The notes: generated from the letters alone by a model not told the origin. A DNA stretch of 64,000 nt from Sphingobium lactosutens (GCF_013393185.1 NZ_QJQX01000039.1:29116-93115), one strand, 5' to 3'. Numbered from the stretch's first letter, positions 1 through 12,400 are shown. Numbers and translations are program-made.

Positions 1-38
1 TCTGGACTGCACAGACATCAGCCGATCGCGAACGCGCG

Positions 39-3000
39 TCAGTTCAGCACATTGCCCGTAGCAAGCTGCGTCAGCCAGACGGTGAGGTCGGTCGGGTTGG
101 GAGCGACGGTACCATCGCGATTCCACAATATCCGGTCGCTGTCCGTCACCGGCGGATCGACCGGCGGGATTGTCGCGACCGTCAGTCGTACGCTACCTCG
201 CGCGGTCAGGCTAGTGACTGCCCTTACCAGTGCACTCCCCTCGTCCGGCACAAGCCCGGTATCGAGGCCAAGCCGGGCGCCGATGAGCGCGCGGCGCAGA
301 TCGACGATCGCCTGACAGCGCCCATCGACCATCTGCTCATCGAACAGGGCAGCCGAAAGGCTGGAATCGAAGCTCAACCCGCGCCGTGACAAATGGGTCG
401 AGCCGACCATAGCGAACATATCGTCCACGATCACCACCGTCGTCATCAGCCGCAGCGACCTGCCTGCACCGGCGCTGGGGCAGAAGGTGGCGAAGCGCCC
501 TGGCGCGGCGGCATCGAGTGCGGTTAGCGCCGATTTCAGCGCGTCAGCGCGGACGCGGGCATAATCCTTGGGCGCATTGACATAGCTGTCGACCGGCACG
601 CACAGCACCGCATGCAGCGCCGGCTGCGCGGTAAGCCGATCGGCAAGAGCCTGAACGGGGCGCAATATCTTCTCTCCGCTGCCGATCGTCGCAAGGTCCA
701 ACGCCGGGGTTTCGAGATAGACGAAATCCTCCGCCCGTTCGAACGCGGCCTTCAGCGCGATCGCGCCCTCCTGCAACCCACGCCCCGCCGCCAGCGCCCG
801 CCGTGCGAGGGCGCGCTGCTGCACCGCCTCGCGCCCGCTCGCCGGAGCCGGAATAGTGATCGAAGGATGGGTGCCGTACCAGTTGCGCTGCGCCGCCTCG
901 TCGCCGTCGAAGGGATAGGCGTGGCTGCTGTCGGTCACTTCGCCATCAAGCCCGCGCTCGCCCTCCACCCCGGCGGATTGCGTGCGCAGCGCAGCAGCCC
1001 ACAGAGCGGCACCGTTCGGATCAGTCGCCATGTCGGTACGCGCAAGAGCTGCGGCAACCATGGCCGGCGTGGCGGCATCGGCGACAGCGCCAAGCGCCTC
1101 GGCGAACAGCAGCGCAGCCGGCCCCTGAAGGTCGATGCCTACCCCTGCCACCTCGGTCGTCGCCGGCGCGCCTGGATGCCCCGATTGGGCCAGCCCAAGC
1201 TCATGATAGCGTGATAATGCGGGCGGTGGCAGGAGCACGGCGCGCGCGGTGGTCGCGTCGAATGTCACGCCGGCACTCGTCAAGGCCTGCTGCGACGGGA
1301 GCGGCGTGCCGGGTCCAGAGGGTCGCGTCACGCCATCGCGGGCCTGCTCAGCTACCGTCGCGCCACTTACCGCAAGCGTTGTCGCCGGACTTCCGACCGG
1401 TTCGGTGCGGAAGGCGGGCTGCGTCAGCAGGACGCGATCGTTCGCCGCAAGCGACCGGATCACCGTATCCGCAGCAAAGGCGGCCGCTGGTACAGTGGCG
1501 GGATCGATCAGGCTGGCGGTCGCGCCGTCGTCATGCACCAGCGTCATGCCCGGCAGGATGCCCGTGACCGCGCCGGTGTTGGCAAAGCGGTCTTGCTCGC
1601 AGGCGATGATCGCGCCCGATGCGCTGCCCCAAGCCAATAGCGCGCCGCCCGAATCCAGTGGCCGCTTGAAGCGGATCTCGCCATAAAGGCGCGTACCGCC
1701 GCCGTGCGCGAGCAATGCTGTGGCGCCGAGATCGGAGTCGTCGTTCTTGCCGTCGGGCAGCAACGCGACGAGGCTCACCTTGCCGTCGGCGCGTACCCTG
1801 CCGGCGCCGCCATCCGTCGCCTTGCGGCGGCCGTTCGTCAGATCGACGGCGTTGGGCCAGACACGCAGCATCGCTCCGGCAAGGGAGGGATCGAGCGTGA
1901 ATTCCAGCAGGGCGCGCTGGCCGGCAATCGTGGTGCCGGTCGCTGTGCCTCCCCCGGTCAGCGCACGCGTGGTCGGCGTCGGCAGATGGGTGGGAAAAGG
2001 ATCGGCATCGTCCGCCAGCGGCTGCAACGGCCCATAGTCGCGATCGAGTTGTGGGATGACGAGCAGCGCGGGGGCGCTGCCCTGCAACAGCGCGACGAGA
2101 CCATCCGCCGCTTCATCGATGCTCGGCCGGGTGACGGAGGCGGCCGCATCGTCGCGCACGGCGCGCGCCACGCCCACGCGGGTGCTGGCGCGGTTCTGGT
2201 TGGCGGCGCGGCGAGTCTCGCCACCCGTCGGTGTGGTCGATACCGGCGATCGGGGCTGGCCCGTCAGATGCCCCTCGATATCGATCAGGGCGATACGCGC
2301 ATAATCGCGCTCAAGCCCGGTGGCGACAGGGCCGCTCGGCCACAGGTTGAGAGTGGATGTCCAGCGCCCGTGCGGCAGCAACGCCGCTCGCGGAACGGGC
2401 GCGGTATCGGGCGTCGGCGCGGTGGAGAAGGCCACCGTAACCGCCGCCGTCCCGCTCGCCGCGCGGACGATGTCGGTCGCTGTTCCGCTCGCCCCCCCAA
2501 TGGTCGTGCGGCCGAGCAACAGCGGCGCCACCGGTCCTTCATGGGCGCTGACGACATGCACGTTTCGCGCGGCGGTGGCGGCGCAAGTCCGCTGATTGCC
2601 TGAACCGGCCCAGAGATTGTCGAACAGTGTGGTCGCCAGATGCGCCCACCAGGCGGCCACGGCGCCGGGATCGATCGCCCTGCCCCGCCGGTCGAACGCC
2701 CATAGCCGGAAGCTGGAGGTATCGAGCGACAGCAGCGCATCGCCATCACCAATGATCGCGCCGGGGCCGCGCAGGACAGTAGCCGGGCTCTTGCCGTTGG
2801 TGAGCGCACCAGACGTGCCGTCCAGTCCGATTTCGTCGAGCTTCAGCTTGTCGGTATAGCTGGCTGGGAACGACATCGGCCACAGGTCGGCAATGGCCGT
2901 GACCGTGCTCGACGTGGTGATGCTTGTCGCCTCGATCGCGAACCAGCGCACCGCAGGTCGGGTCGGCACCGTAGCAGTGCTGCCGTCGGGCGATGGTATT

Positions 3001-3320
3001 TCCTTCATCAGCGCGTGCAACCGCGCCTCTACCTCAGGCAGCACCCGGAACAGCGCCACGAGGTTGTTGTCGCTGAAGGCCGGCTTGCCATTCGCCGCCC
3101 TTAGCAGTGCGAGGCCGGACGGCCGGGTCGGCGTGGCGAAATAGAGCGACAATATGCCCCGCGCCGGCGGCTGCCATTTGGTGGCGCCGCTTGGCGTGAT
3201 CGTCACCGAAAGGTCGCTGGCGGGCGTCGTCAGAGACAGGCCGGAGTCGCTGAACCACGCGCCGATGACAGGGGACGCCATGCCAAGGCTGGAGGGATCG
3301 GGAACGAGCGCGCGCGCCAT
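39..3320 (-). CDS. Large protein of unknown family with a degenerate phospholipase D-like C-terminal region
   Basis: 1093 aa, third gene of a three-gene minus-strand operon; its ATG lies 13 bases after the stop of the gene before it. I do not recognise the first ~830 residues, which are rich in Ala, Gly, Thr and Pro and look beta-rich, with no clear signal peptide. From about residue 840 a segment resembles the second half of PLD-superfamily enzymes: an Ala-rich helix followed by FVYLETPAL, then about residue 955 LMTTVVIVDDMFAMVGSTHLS. In active enzymes the latter place holds HxKxxxxD followed by VGSxNL. The fold pattern (VDD, VGS) is kept, but the His and Lys are Met and Thr, so phospholipase activity is unlikely. 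Function unknown; the operon context suggests it works with the two other giant proteins, and more genes of the set may lie beyond the window edge. Confidence 0.75.
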   Translation of the reverse strand: MARALVPDPSSLGMASPVIGAWFSDSGLSLTTPASDLSVTITPSGATKWQPPARGILSLYFATPTRPSGLALLRAANGKPAFSDNNLVALFRVLPEVEARLHALMKEIPSPDGSTATVPTRPAVRWFAIEATSITTSSTVTAIADLWPMSFPASYTDKLKLDEIGLDGTSGALTNGKSPATVLRGPGAIIGDGDALLSLDTSSFRLWAFDRRGRAIDPGAVAAWWAHLATTLFDNLWAGSGNQRTCAATAARNVHVVSAHEGPVAPLLLGRTTIGGASGTATDIVRAASGTAAVTVAFSTAPTPDTAPVPRAALLPHGRWTSTLNLWPSGPVATGLERDYARIALIDIEGHLTGQPRSPVSTTPTGGETRRAANQNRASTRVGVARAVRDDAAASVTRPSIDEAADGLVALLQGSAPALLVIPQLDRDYGPLQPLADDADPFPTHLPTPTTRALTGGGTATGTTIAGQRALLEFTLDPSLAGAMLRVWPNAVDLTNGRRKATDGGAGRVRADGKVSLVALLPDGKNDDSDLGATALLAHGGGTRLYGEIRFKRPLDSGGALLAWGSASGAIIACEQDRFANTGAVTGILPGMTLVHDDGATASLIDPATVPAAAFAADTVIRSLAANDRVLLTQPAFRTEPVGSPATTLAVSGATVAEQARDGVTRPSGPGTPLPSQQALTSAGVTFDATTARAVLLPPPALSRYHELGLAQSGHPGAPATTEVAGVGIDLQGPAALLFAEALGAVADAATPAMVAAALARTDMATDPNGAALWAAALRTQSAGVEGERGLDGEVTDSSHAYPFDGDEAAQRNWYGTHPSITIPAPASGREAVQQRALARRALAAGRGLQEGAIALKAAFERAEDFVYLETPALDLATIGSGEKILRPVQALADRLTAQPALHAVLCVPVDSYVNAPKDYARVRADALKSALTALDAAAPGRFATFCPSAGAGRSLRLMTTVVIVDDMFAMVGSTHLSRRGLSFDSSLSAALFDEQMVDGRCQAIVDLRRALIGARLGLDTGLVPDEGSALVRAVTSLTARGSVRLTVATIPPVDPPVTDSDRILWNRDGTVAPNPTDLTVWLTQLATGNVLN

Positions 3321-3333
3321 GTTCAGGCCTCCC

Positions 3334-6300
3334 TCATGCTATCAGCAGTTCGGCGCTGGGCTGGCTGGTGCGCCCGCCCGGATCGGTGATCATTGCCCGG
3401 AACCGGGTGCCGGCCTGCGGCGGCGCGCTCAACATGAAACGGAAGCGGCCGGTGCGATCCGGATCACGGCCGCCAGCGCTCGCTTCCGCATCGGCGGAAA
3501 GCGCCTTGAAGAAGGTCATCGTCTCGCCGGGACGCTCCATATAGAGGTCGATCGCATAGGCGCCCATGCTCCCGCCGATCAACGGCTCGGGATGCGTGAA
3601 GCTGACCTCCATCGTACCGTCCCAGGCTCCATCGGCAGGAGGCAGCGGCGGGCGGGGCGGCATGATCGCCGTCGTCACCGGCGCGCTGGGCGCGGACCAT
3701 TCGCCGGATACACTGCTGCCAGCCTCAGGCGCGCCGCGCACCTCGACCGCCCAGCTATAGGCTGTCCATGGTCGCAGCGGATCCGGAGATTTCAACTCGC
3801 TGCCACCGAGATCGCGGAAGCTCACCACCTCCTGCATCACCTCCGCCCCCGCACCCGGCGGAAGCGGCGGCACTATGCCCGTCAGCGCGACAGGCATGCG
3901 CAGCGGATCGCGGCTCTCCACGATCGAGCGGCGCAGGCGGAACTCGGTGGCAACCACCGGCCCTTGCGGCACGCGGATATGCACTGCCGCCTGCGGCACG
4001 CCGGCCTCTACCAGCGGTTTGACGACGAGCAGCGGGGTCGATGGAGGGCCGCTGTTGGGGATGCCAAAGGGCACCATTGCGCTTTCGTCGAAAGGTGTTT
4101 CGACATTTGCCAGGCTCATCGGCACGATGCGGTAGAAGACGAGCACACGCAGGCTGCCCGACACGCGATGTTCGAAGCGCGTGGCGGTGAAGCCGTCGGG
4201 GCTGATCGCTTCGAAACGCGTCTTGTCGAACCGGTTCTTGTTGGCGATGAAAATTGCGGCGCGCGCGGCAGCATTCGGTGCGGCCGCGATCGCCGCCCGG
4301 ATCGAGACAGTTGCAGCCCCTTCCCGCTCCAGCGCGGTCATCAGCGTAGTCTCGTCGCTGTGATAGACGCGATAGGCGGCCTGACCGGGGCTGGCCTGCC
4401 AATCGATCTGGATACGCGACTTGCCGGTGACGTCCGGCCGCGACCCATAGGCCAGCGTTTCGGGCAGGACGACGGCGACCGGCGGACGCGGATCGCGGAC
4501 ATCGCGCTCGATCGGCGGCGAGGGGTCGGAGAAGCGACCGGCGCTGTCCTGCCACCGACAGACCAACTTGACCGTGCCGATGCCCGCGCGCTCCAGCGCC
4601 GGGCCTGCCCGCACGAAATCCAGGTTTATGCCGTTGGGCGGAACCGGAATCAATTCCGGCACGCCGTCATTGAGTACGACCTCCAGATTGGCGATCGCCA
4701 GGCTTCCCGCCGGCAGTTGCGAAGGCTGCGGCACACCGACGCGGATGCGCACGAGACCGTATAACGGATTGCTGTGCATCGGATTGGGTATCGGTGGCTG
4801 CGAATAGAATAGCTCGGGCACCGGGCGCGGCGGATAGGGGCGCTCGGCGGCGGGCGCAAGGCCTTCCACCCAATCGCTCCAGCGGCCGAACCAGTCGGTC
4901 TGCGCGACGCGGTAACGCGTGGCATCGGGCGGCGCGAGCTGGTCATATAACTCACCCAGCCCCGGCGCCTGCGCATCAGGGAGCACGGCGGCCGTAACGG
5001 GCAGCGCGCCGCCATCCGGCGCCTTTTCATGCAGCGCGACCGGTCCGTTGGCGTCGACCCGCGCAAAGGCCAGTTGCCCGGCTGGCGAGAGCCCGCTGAG
5101 CGGCAGCGTCACCTGCCGCGCGGCGGCCGGCGGGATCAGGCTGCTGTTCCACGGCCCGCTGGTGATTGCGCCCAGCCCCGGCCGCTGCGGACGATCGGGC
5201 GGAATGCCGACGATCAGCGGAATGATCGTGCCGAGGTTCATCAGCCACCCGGTATTTCTTGGCGGATCGCGATCGAAGCGACGCCTGAAAGCCTCCGCCG
5301 CATCCGGTTCATTGCGCAACGCCGCGCGCAGTAAACGGATAAGCAGCGACCGTTTGGGCAGTTCGGCCCCGTCCCACCAGCCATCGACCCAGTAGAGCAG
5401 GATTGTGCCCGTCGGCAGAGAGCGCGTCTCCTCATCGGTATCGGCCAGACCGAGCCAGCGCGACATGCCGGGATCGACCGCCGCCATCTGCATCGTCGCG
5501 AGAAGATTGAGATTGATCGTGCCGACCACTTGCCCTGTCAGGTCATCGCGGCTCTGCACCGGCTCGGTCAGGTAGACCGCAGGCTGCGACGTATCCGTCA
5601 GCAGCCGATCGAGCATTGTCTCCAGATCAGGCGAATAGCGAGCGTCGATCCGGTTCACCTCATGTCCCATAGGATCGGCGAAAGCTGGCGCGGAGGCAGC
5701 ATCGGCATTCGGAGCATCATATAGCTGCTCACGCTGGATGGCGCCGCGAGCCACCCGATCCTTCGCGTCGGACATCGCGCTGGGCCGCGAGACGTAGCGT
5801 GGCGCATCGTAATGCGGCAACGTCCATTCGCGCCAGACATTCGACGGCTTGAACCGCTTTGCATCCAGCCAGCTGGCGCCGTTTATCATACCCTTGCCAG
5901 TCACGCGGATGCGGCGGATATGGCTGCCGGCCAATTGCCATGGCGCCTTGCTGCGCCGCTGGATGACGCTGTCGCCGCGCTCGGTCGGTTCGATCTCGGT
6001 GATCTCGATGCCGGCAAGACGCGGACGCAACGCGCGCAGGCGACCCAGCGGCAGGCGATCCAACGGGAGGCGATTGGCAATGACGAGGCGGGGGTCGCGA
6101 ATGACCGGGTCAAGAACGTCGCGGATTGGTCCGATCGGACCGATCACGCGCGCAGGCGTGGCGTTCAACTCGATCCACACGCAGCGGCCATCATTCGGCA
6201 GCCAACCATAGACAGGCTCACCCGGCGTGATCGCGAAGGGCGGCGTCAGCACCTGATTGTCCGCATTCCTCCATTCGATGTCGTGCCGCGCCTGGCGCTT

Positions 6301-6468
6301 GACGATGGCCGCATTGATCAGCGTGCGGGAAATGAGGATCGGCGCGACCGGCAAGCCGAGACGCGGATAGGGGAACAGGCGGATATGCCCCGCCACGGCG
6401 AGGTGCGGATCGGCAGGGTCGTCGATCCCGGCACCGGTCAGTAGAGCAGTGGGTGCGAGATAGGTCAT
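3334..6468 (-). CDS. Large hypothetical protein with C-terminal Fn3-like repeats
   Basis: 1044 aa when started at the ATG whose first four bases (ATGA) overlap the stop of the preceding gene. A longer open frame upstream is only antisense-quality sequence inside that gene, so the shorter start is preferred. No signal peptide. The first half is unrecognised. The last ~400 residues have repeated beta-sandwich-like patterns typical of fibronectin type III repeats, such as YSWAVEVRG...SGEWSAPS and a closing RFRAMITDPGGRTSQPS. Proteins with such repeats usually act in binding or assembly; a catalytic motif was not seen. Translational coupling to the 2428-aa protein implies a shared complex or a fixed stoichiometry. 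Function not assigned. Confidence 0.75.
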   Translation of the reverse strand: MTYLAPTALLTGAGIDDPADPHLAVAGHIRLFPYPRLGLPVAPILISRTLINAAIVKRQARHDIEWRNADNQVLTPPFAITPGEPVYGWLPNDGRCVWIELNATPARVIGPIGPIRDVLDPVIRDPRLVIANRLPLDRLPLGRLRALRPRLAGIEITEIEPTERGDSVIQRRSKAPWQLAGSHIRRIRVTGKGMINGASWLDAKRFKPSNVWREWTLPHYDAPRYVSRPSAMSDAKDRVARGAIQREQLYDAPNADAASAPAFADPMGHEVNRIDARYSPDLETMLDRLLTDTSQPAVYLTEPVQSRDDLTGQVVGTINLNLLATMQMAAVDPGMSRWLGLADTDEETRSLPTGTILLYWVDGWWDGAELPKRSLLIRLLRAALRNEPDAAEAFRRRFDRDPPRNTGWLMNLGTIIPLIVGIPPDRPQRPGLGAITSGPWNSSLIPPAAARQVTLPLSGLSPAGQLAFARVDANGPVALHEKAPDGGALPVTAAVLPDAQAPGLGELYDQLAPPDATRYRVAQTDWFGRWSDWVEGLAPAAERPYPPRPVPELFYSQPPIPNPMHSNPLYGLVRIRVGVPQPSQLPAGSLAIANLEVVLNDGVPELIPVPPNGINLDFVRAGPALERAGIGTVKLVCRWQDSAGRFSDPSPPIERDVRDPRPPVAVVLPETLAYGSRPDVTGKSRIQIDWQASPGQAAYRVYHSDETTLMTALEREGAATVSIRAAIAAAPNAAARAAIFIANKNRFDKTRFEAISPDGFTATRFEHRVSGSLRVLVFYRIVPMSLANVETPFDESAMVPFGIPNSGPPSTPLLVVKPLVEAGVPQAAVHIRVPQGPVVATEFRLRRSIVESRDPLRMPVALTGIVPPLPPGAGAEVMQEVVSFRDLGGSELKSPDPLRPWTAYSWAVEVRGAPEAGSSVSGEWSAPSAPVTTAIMPPRPPLPPADGAWDGTMEVSFTHPEPLIGGSMGAYAIDLYMERPGETMTFFKALSADAEASAGGRDPDRTGRFRFMLSAPPQAGTRFRAMITDPGGRTSQPSAELLIA

Positions 6469-9400
6469 GCCAAGCCCTCCAGCAGCGCCAGCCTTGGCAC
6501 CTTCAGCACCGACCGACGGCCGTGCAGCGCCACGCCGTTGGCGCTCACTTGAACGTCGATCACATTCTCCTCCGTCAGCGGCACGGGGGACGCGACCATC
6601 CAGATGGCACGCGTCGTCGCCGTGTTGGCCACGATCCGCTGCAGACCCGTCCCGTTGATGCTGATCCCGCTCACCGACATGCGTGTACCGCGCTCCATGG
6701 GCTCGTCCGTCTCCAGCATTATGCCATGCAGCTGGAAGGGCGCCGTCTTGCTCCACAGCGCCACGACCCGTGGCGCGACCGGCAGCGGCCAGGGATCGAG
6801 GCCGAGCGCGCGCATTACAGTCTCGAAATCGGCATCGTTGGGAATGGCGATTGCCGCAGGCACACTTGCCTCGATCATCGCATCGAACGGCAGACGGAAA
6901 TCGACGCTGCCGTCGGTCGGCAGGGCCATAGCCGCCAGCATGTCCGCCGGGCCGATGTAGCGAGACGTATGGAAATGGCTGCGCGTGATCAGTACGGTAT
7001 CCACCTCCGGCGTTGCCGATGGCGGCGCCACCAGGAGCAGGTCGTAATCGGCATCAGGCTCCAGATCGGCGGTGATCGCCACCGCCTGCCCGCCGACTAC
7101 CGGTGGCTTGACGCAGGGCGCCGCCTCCGCCGCCTCGACGAGCAGCGCGTCGGATGCCTCCAGGAACATGGTGGGCAGCAGGCCGATGGCCGTCACGATC
7201 GCCATGTCGCTCGGCCGCACTGAGGAACCCAGTCCATCAGGGGATGCGAGCGCGCCGGGCGGCGGATCGGTACGGCGCAGTTTGAAGCGCAGCGAGCGGC
7301 CATATTTGGCGAGCAGCGGCTCGATATGATCGGCGCGAAAATAGACGTTGATCGGATCGTCAAGGAAATGCGGCGCGCCCTTCCCGTCGGGATCGAAGCC
7401 GATCAAATAGCGCATCAGGCCGCGCGGATCGAAAGTTCGCTCGTCCTTGAAATCGGCCGGCGGCGGGTTGGCGGGCAGCGCCGCCTCGGCAGCAGTGCGG
7501 AAGGCGAAGACCTGATCGGTAAAGTCCTTCCAGTCGAGCGTATCCGCCAGCGGCGGCGGCGTTGCGGTGACGGGATCGTCGCGATCGCGCCGCCAGCCGA
7601 CCCACTGCATGCCGACGACGATTTCATATTCACTGTCGGCATCGAGCAGGTTGGGCCGCTCGCTGCTCGTCGTCGGGTCCGAATGATCATCGAAGCTGCC
7701 GGCCGTGCCGGACTGCGCATCGCCATTGGTGGTCTGCACATAGCGCGTGACCCAGTCCGTGCCGCACAGAGAGATGACAGAAATGCGCCCGCCCGTCCAC
7801 GGCGCGACGCGCAGTTCGGTAATAGTCTGCCCGGCCGGCGCAGCATATTGGACAAGCGCGCACCGCCGTGTCGTCGCCGCGCGGGCAAGCAGTGCGAGGT
7901 TGCTGGCCGTGGCCCCCAAGAGCTTCGGTTCCAGCACAATGCTGCTGCCATCGGCGCAAAGCGCCTCCACCACCGGCGGTTTGCCGGGTTCGGAGCCGGC
8001 CAGCATTTCCGAGAGTATCGGCGTCACCAGATCGTCTTCGCCCTTGCCGCGGCACAGCTTGAGCAGTGACCCGCCGGACTTCGGGCTGATCCCGTCGGCA
8101 CCACGCGCGCTGCCACCGAATATCCGCACGCTGACGATGCCGGCGCCCTCCAGCACGATCCGCTGCGCCTGCGCCGGCAATGGCTGCGCCGCCACGCGCG
8201 CTACGATGTTGCCGGCGGCATCCATCGCGACCGCCTGCACGGGTTCGCCCTCCAGATGACAGACGGTGAGTGCAACCTGGTCGGTTGGCGCATCGAAGGT
8301 GGCGACGACGCCCTTCGAACCGACCCAAAGCTCCGCTTTTCGATCAGTCGCGGGCGCGAAATGATCGACTATCGGCGAGGCCGATTGCCACGCATTCGAC
8401 CGCCAGCGATAGGAGACGCCGGGACGCTGGAGTACGCCATCGGAAACGCGCGCACCGATTTCGAGATCGGCATAGTCGTCGCAGCCCGCCTCCAGCACGC
8501 CACGCGAGCGTTCGATACAGACCTCCAGCGTCAGCAGCGCATCGTCCAGCGCCAGCGTCGGCATTATGCGCGCGCCGAGCGTGGCGATTAACTGCGGACC
8601 CTTCACGAAACGGGCCAGCTGATATCCGGCGGCGACCGCCGATGGGCCGGAGGGCACGTCGAGCGGTGGCGCGAAGGGCCTTGAGGCTCCCGCGATCAAT
8701 TGCCACCCTGCCAGCGCCACTGCCGCCTGCGCATCGGCGAGCGAGTCGGAACCCGGCATATATTCGGCGATGTTGGCGGCGAAGCGCGTACCGGCGATGC
8801 CCGACAGCTTCACCGCCGCAAAACTCTGTCGCGTGAGCAGATCGCCGCGCACGCAACCGCGGAACCTGTCCGTCACCGGCTCGCACAATTGTCCAACGGT
8901 ATTGCCCGGATCGGCGGGCGTCCCGGCGCCGCCATCGGCGATGTTGCGGCCCCATGGCGCGGGATGCCAGCTCAGCAGCCCGAGCAGTCGCCCCTCATGC
9001 TCCGACGGTTCGGGATCAGCGGGATTGAGTACGCCGCTGCGATGCGTCGGCCACCACCACACGCTTTCGAGCGGGCCGGCCATCGGCGCCTGTCCACGCT
9101 TGCGGATTTCCAGCTTCGTCAGGCGATAGGCATATTTCAGCTCGGTGCTGCCGCTCCACGGCACGCCCGGCAACTCGGACGGATTAGGGGCGAAGGATGA
9201 GCCTATCAGGCAGTTCTGGATATAGGTGGCGAAATTCAGCAGGGGTACGGTGTCGGGCCATGCGATCGGTGGCAACGTCGGATCCTGCGGCTCTCCGTTG
9301 CGATAGGCGCGGCCCACGATCGCGCCGGTGCGCCCGGTAAGGTCGATGCGGCTCAGCGGCGCATCCGGTATCGGGATACCAGGATCCGACCCACTGCCGA

Positions 9401-12400
9401 ACGAACAGTCGACGCAGCCTTCCACCGAAAAGAAGAAGAAATCCACCTTGCCGCAGAATTCGCCCGAGAAAGACTGATGCTGCTCGGTGATCAGCGCTTT
9501 CACATTGCCGCGCACAGAAACCGAGACGATAACGAGCCGCAACTCGCCCTCGATATACAGCCCGGCGACGATGGTCAGCGGCTTTGTGCCCATGCCGGCC
9601 AGAATCTTGGCCGACGCGCGGAGATAGACTGGCCCCCCGCCCCATTTCATCGCCCAGCCAGCGCCGAAACCGATCGAGAAGCCGTTGAGGTCAAGATCAT
9701 CTTCGCCGCCGAGGTCGAGCAGATTGCGTTCCTCGACCATCATGTAGGACCAGACGCGGATGTCGAGCGTATCGGGCAGCAGCGTGAGCGTGACGGGATC
9801 ACCGGTGCGGCCATTCACGCCATCGGCGCCGACCCGCACGAAGGCCGGATCATTATTGCCCGGCAGCGGGAAATAAGCGCCGAAGGGCATGTCGAGCTTC
9901 AGCACCTTCGGGATGACATAGGTGCCCTTCACCCCAACGACGACCGCACGCTTGGAAATCGCGATCACGCCTAGGATGGTGAGGCCAGCCTGCGGCTCAT
10001 TATTGTCGGCGGCGGGCAGCTTGGGCTTCTTAAACAGGCTGGCGTCAATGCTGATCACGACATCAGGATCGGGGAAGCCGACCGAGAGCATGCCCAAGGC
10101 GTTGAAGGTGAAGCCGGTGTCCGGCATGGTACCGACGCTGATGCCGAGGCCCATCGCCCACTGGCCGGGCGCCGGGCTATATTTGTCCTGCCCCGGCCGG
10201 CGATACCATTCCAGTTCGCGCAGCACGGGGTCGCTGCTGAGGCCCACAAGGTTGCGCTGCCCGTTGGAGACGACGCGGCCGACGAAACCGTAAATGGCGA
10301 GGCCTGATTGCGCGAGCGGTATGCCCACCGGCAGCAGAACCCCCACTTCGAGCGCTACGAAATCGCCCTGCAGCGCGAGGCTTGCCATGGCGGAAGTGTT
10401 GATCGGAAGGATGTCCGCCGCAAGGCCCGCGCGAATCAGGCCGCCATCGCCGATGGTGACGCCGCCGCTCCCCTGCACCACGCCGGGCAGATCGATCGAG
10501 GCGGAGAAGCCGCGAAACTCAATGCCGAGTCCACCGTCCGAGAAGCTGGCGCGTAGCGTACAGCCCGTGATCTTCACCACGCCCAGATCGAGCGCGAAGG
10601 CGAGATCCAGTTCCACCCATGTGCTGCCCGATCCCGCACGCGTGGCGGTGACGCGGATCAGGTCGCCCAGCGGCCCCTGGATCGTCCACTGGCCGGGATC
10701 GGCGATGTCGAAGCTGGTATTTTCGTAGATGACACCGAACGCATCGAAGCCGCTTTTGGCGCTGTCGATCTCTATGCCGACATCGCGGTAGCGCACCTGG
10801 ATCGGCTTGTTCGCAGTGATGCGAATGCCGAATTCGTCGAAATCGAAGCCGATCGACGCAGTGTAATCGCAGAGCAAGCGGAAGCGTGCGCCTTCGACGC
10901 TGGTAATCGCGCGCTGTCGCCACTCGATCTTCACGCCGTGCAGGACGACCTTGCCATCCTTGCCGTAGGCAACCGCGAAGCCGATGCCGGCCACCAATGC
11001 CGCGACACGGGCGGCTCCGCCCACCACGTCACTGCTCTGAATGCCGGCGAGCAACGCCGGGCCGATCGCCAGCGCGGTCGCCACCGCGTTCATCGCGGCT
11101 GAATCGCCGGTCAGCATGGCGAGCCCGTCGGGATCCCCGGTCGAGTTGAGCGCGAGGCTGAACTGTGTCGCCGTCGTGCGTGGATCATAGGTCCAGCCGC
11201 CGACGAAGGTGAAAATTTCAGGGCCGCCGGCGCTGGGCTGGGTCTTGGCGGGGGTGACGTCGCCCGTCCCGCCCGGCACGGGCAGCGCGCGCGACTGCCA
11301 TGCGACGGTGATTTCCGCCTGCGTCGGAATGGCGTCCGAAAGTTCGGTGACGGTCGGGCTATCCCACCGGATCACGAGGCGAACGCGATAGGGCCTTGCG
11401 ACGGTCTTGGGCTTTGGCGGGCTCAGCGCGGGCGGCAGGCTGCCGGGCACGAGCGCGCGGCGCAGCGTGACGGCCGCCTGCGAGGACTGCGTCGGCGGCG
11501 CGTTGGGGTCGGGCGCCACGGTGCCGCCGACAGCATGGAAATCGACACGGCGATAATGTGGGCGATCATGCGCTTCGCTATCCTTGTCGTCCTTGAAGCC
11601 GCCGTCATTCTTGATCTTGAACAGCCAGCCGTCATAGCCCGGTGCCGTCGCGGTCGATGTGCCGGGTGTCATGACGTTGTTGGCCTTCATGGTGTCTAGA
11701 ACGCCATCTGCTTCTGTCGCAGCGTTCTCGATCGCCTGACCGCCCGGATCAGCGCCGCTCTCACTCCATTGCGATCGTTCGCCGCGCTGGAAGGCCGAGC
11801 TTGCACCGAGGAGCGTCTTTCCGACCTTCGCACGTTGTGAGGCGAGGTCCTGATTGCGCTGGGCCGTCCCGATGTCGCAGGCGCGCCCGACGACGAGGAA
11901 GTCGGAACCGCTGAACTGGTCACGCCATTCGTGCAGGGCTTCCGGTGTAAAATCTTCGGTTGCGCCCCCATTGTCAGCATCCTTGATGAACTTCAGCGGC
12001 TCGGTGCCGTCGATGTCCATCAATATCTGCGCATGCCGCGATACCTGCCGCTCTACCGCCGGGGGCGGCGGGACGGGATCGGCGCCGCTGTTACGCTCCA
12101 CCGTGATGCTCGCCAGCGTTTCCGCCGGCACGGACAAGGTCGTGCCCGTTACCGTTGCGTCGCTCTCGGCCGGCAGGAAATTGCCACGCTGCAGAAAGGC
12201 AGGAAGGCTGTAACTGCCCTCGATCGCGCGCACGTCGATCGGATTGTTATGCCCGTCGAATACACCGGCGCGGCAACCGACGATCAACTCACCGATAGGC
12301 AGCACTTCAATCTCGATCCGCTGCGGCGCCGCGCCCGGCTTGCCCACCGTGATGTAATAATGCCCCTCAAGCGCCGGGAATTTCGGAGCGAAGGTTGCGC

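Noticed and set aside
3154..4764. Long open frame on the plus strand, 536 codons
   Set aside because: Opposite the giant-protein genes; Arg/His-rich composition of a high-GC antisense frame, no domain pattern.
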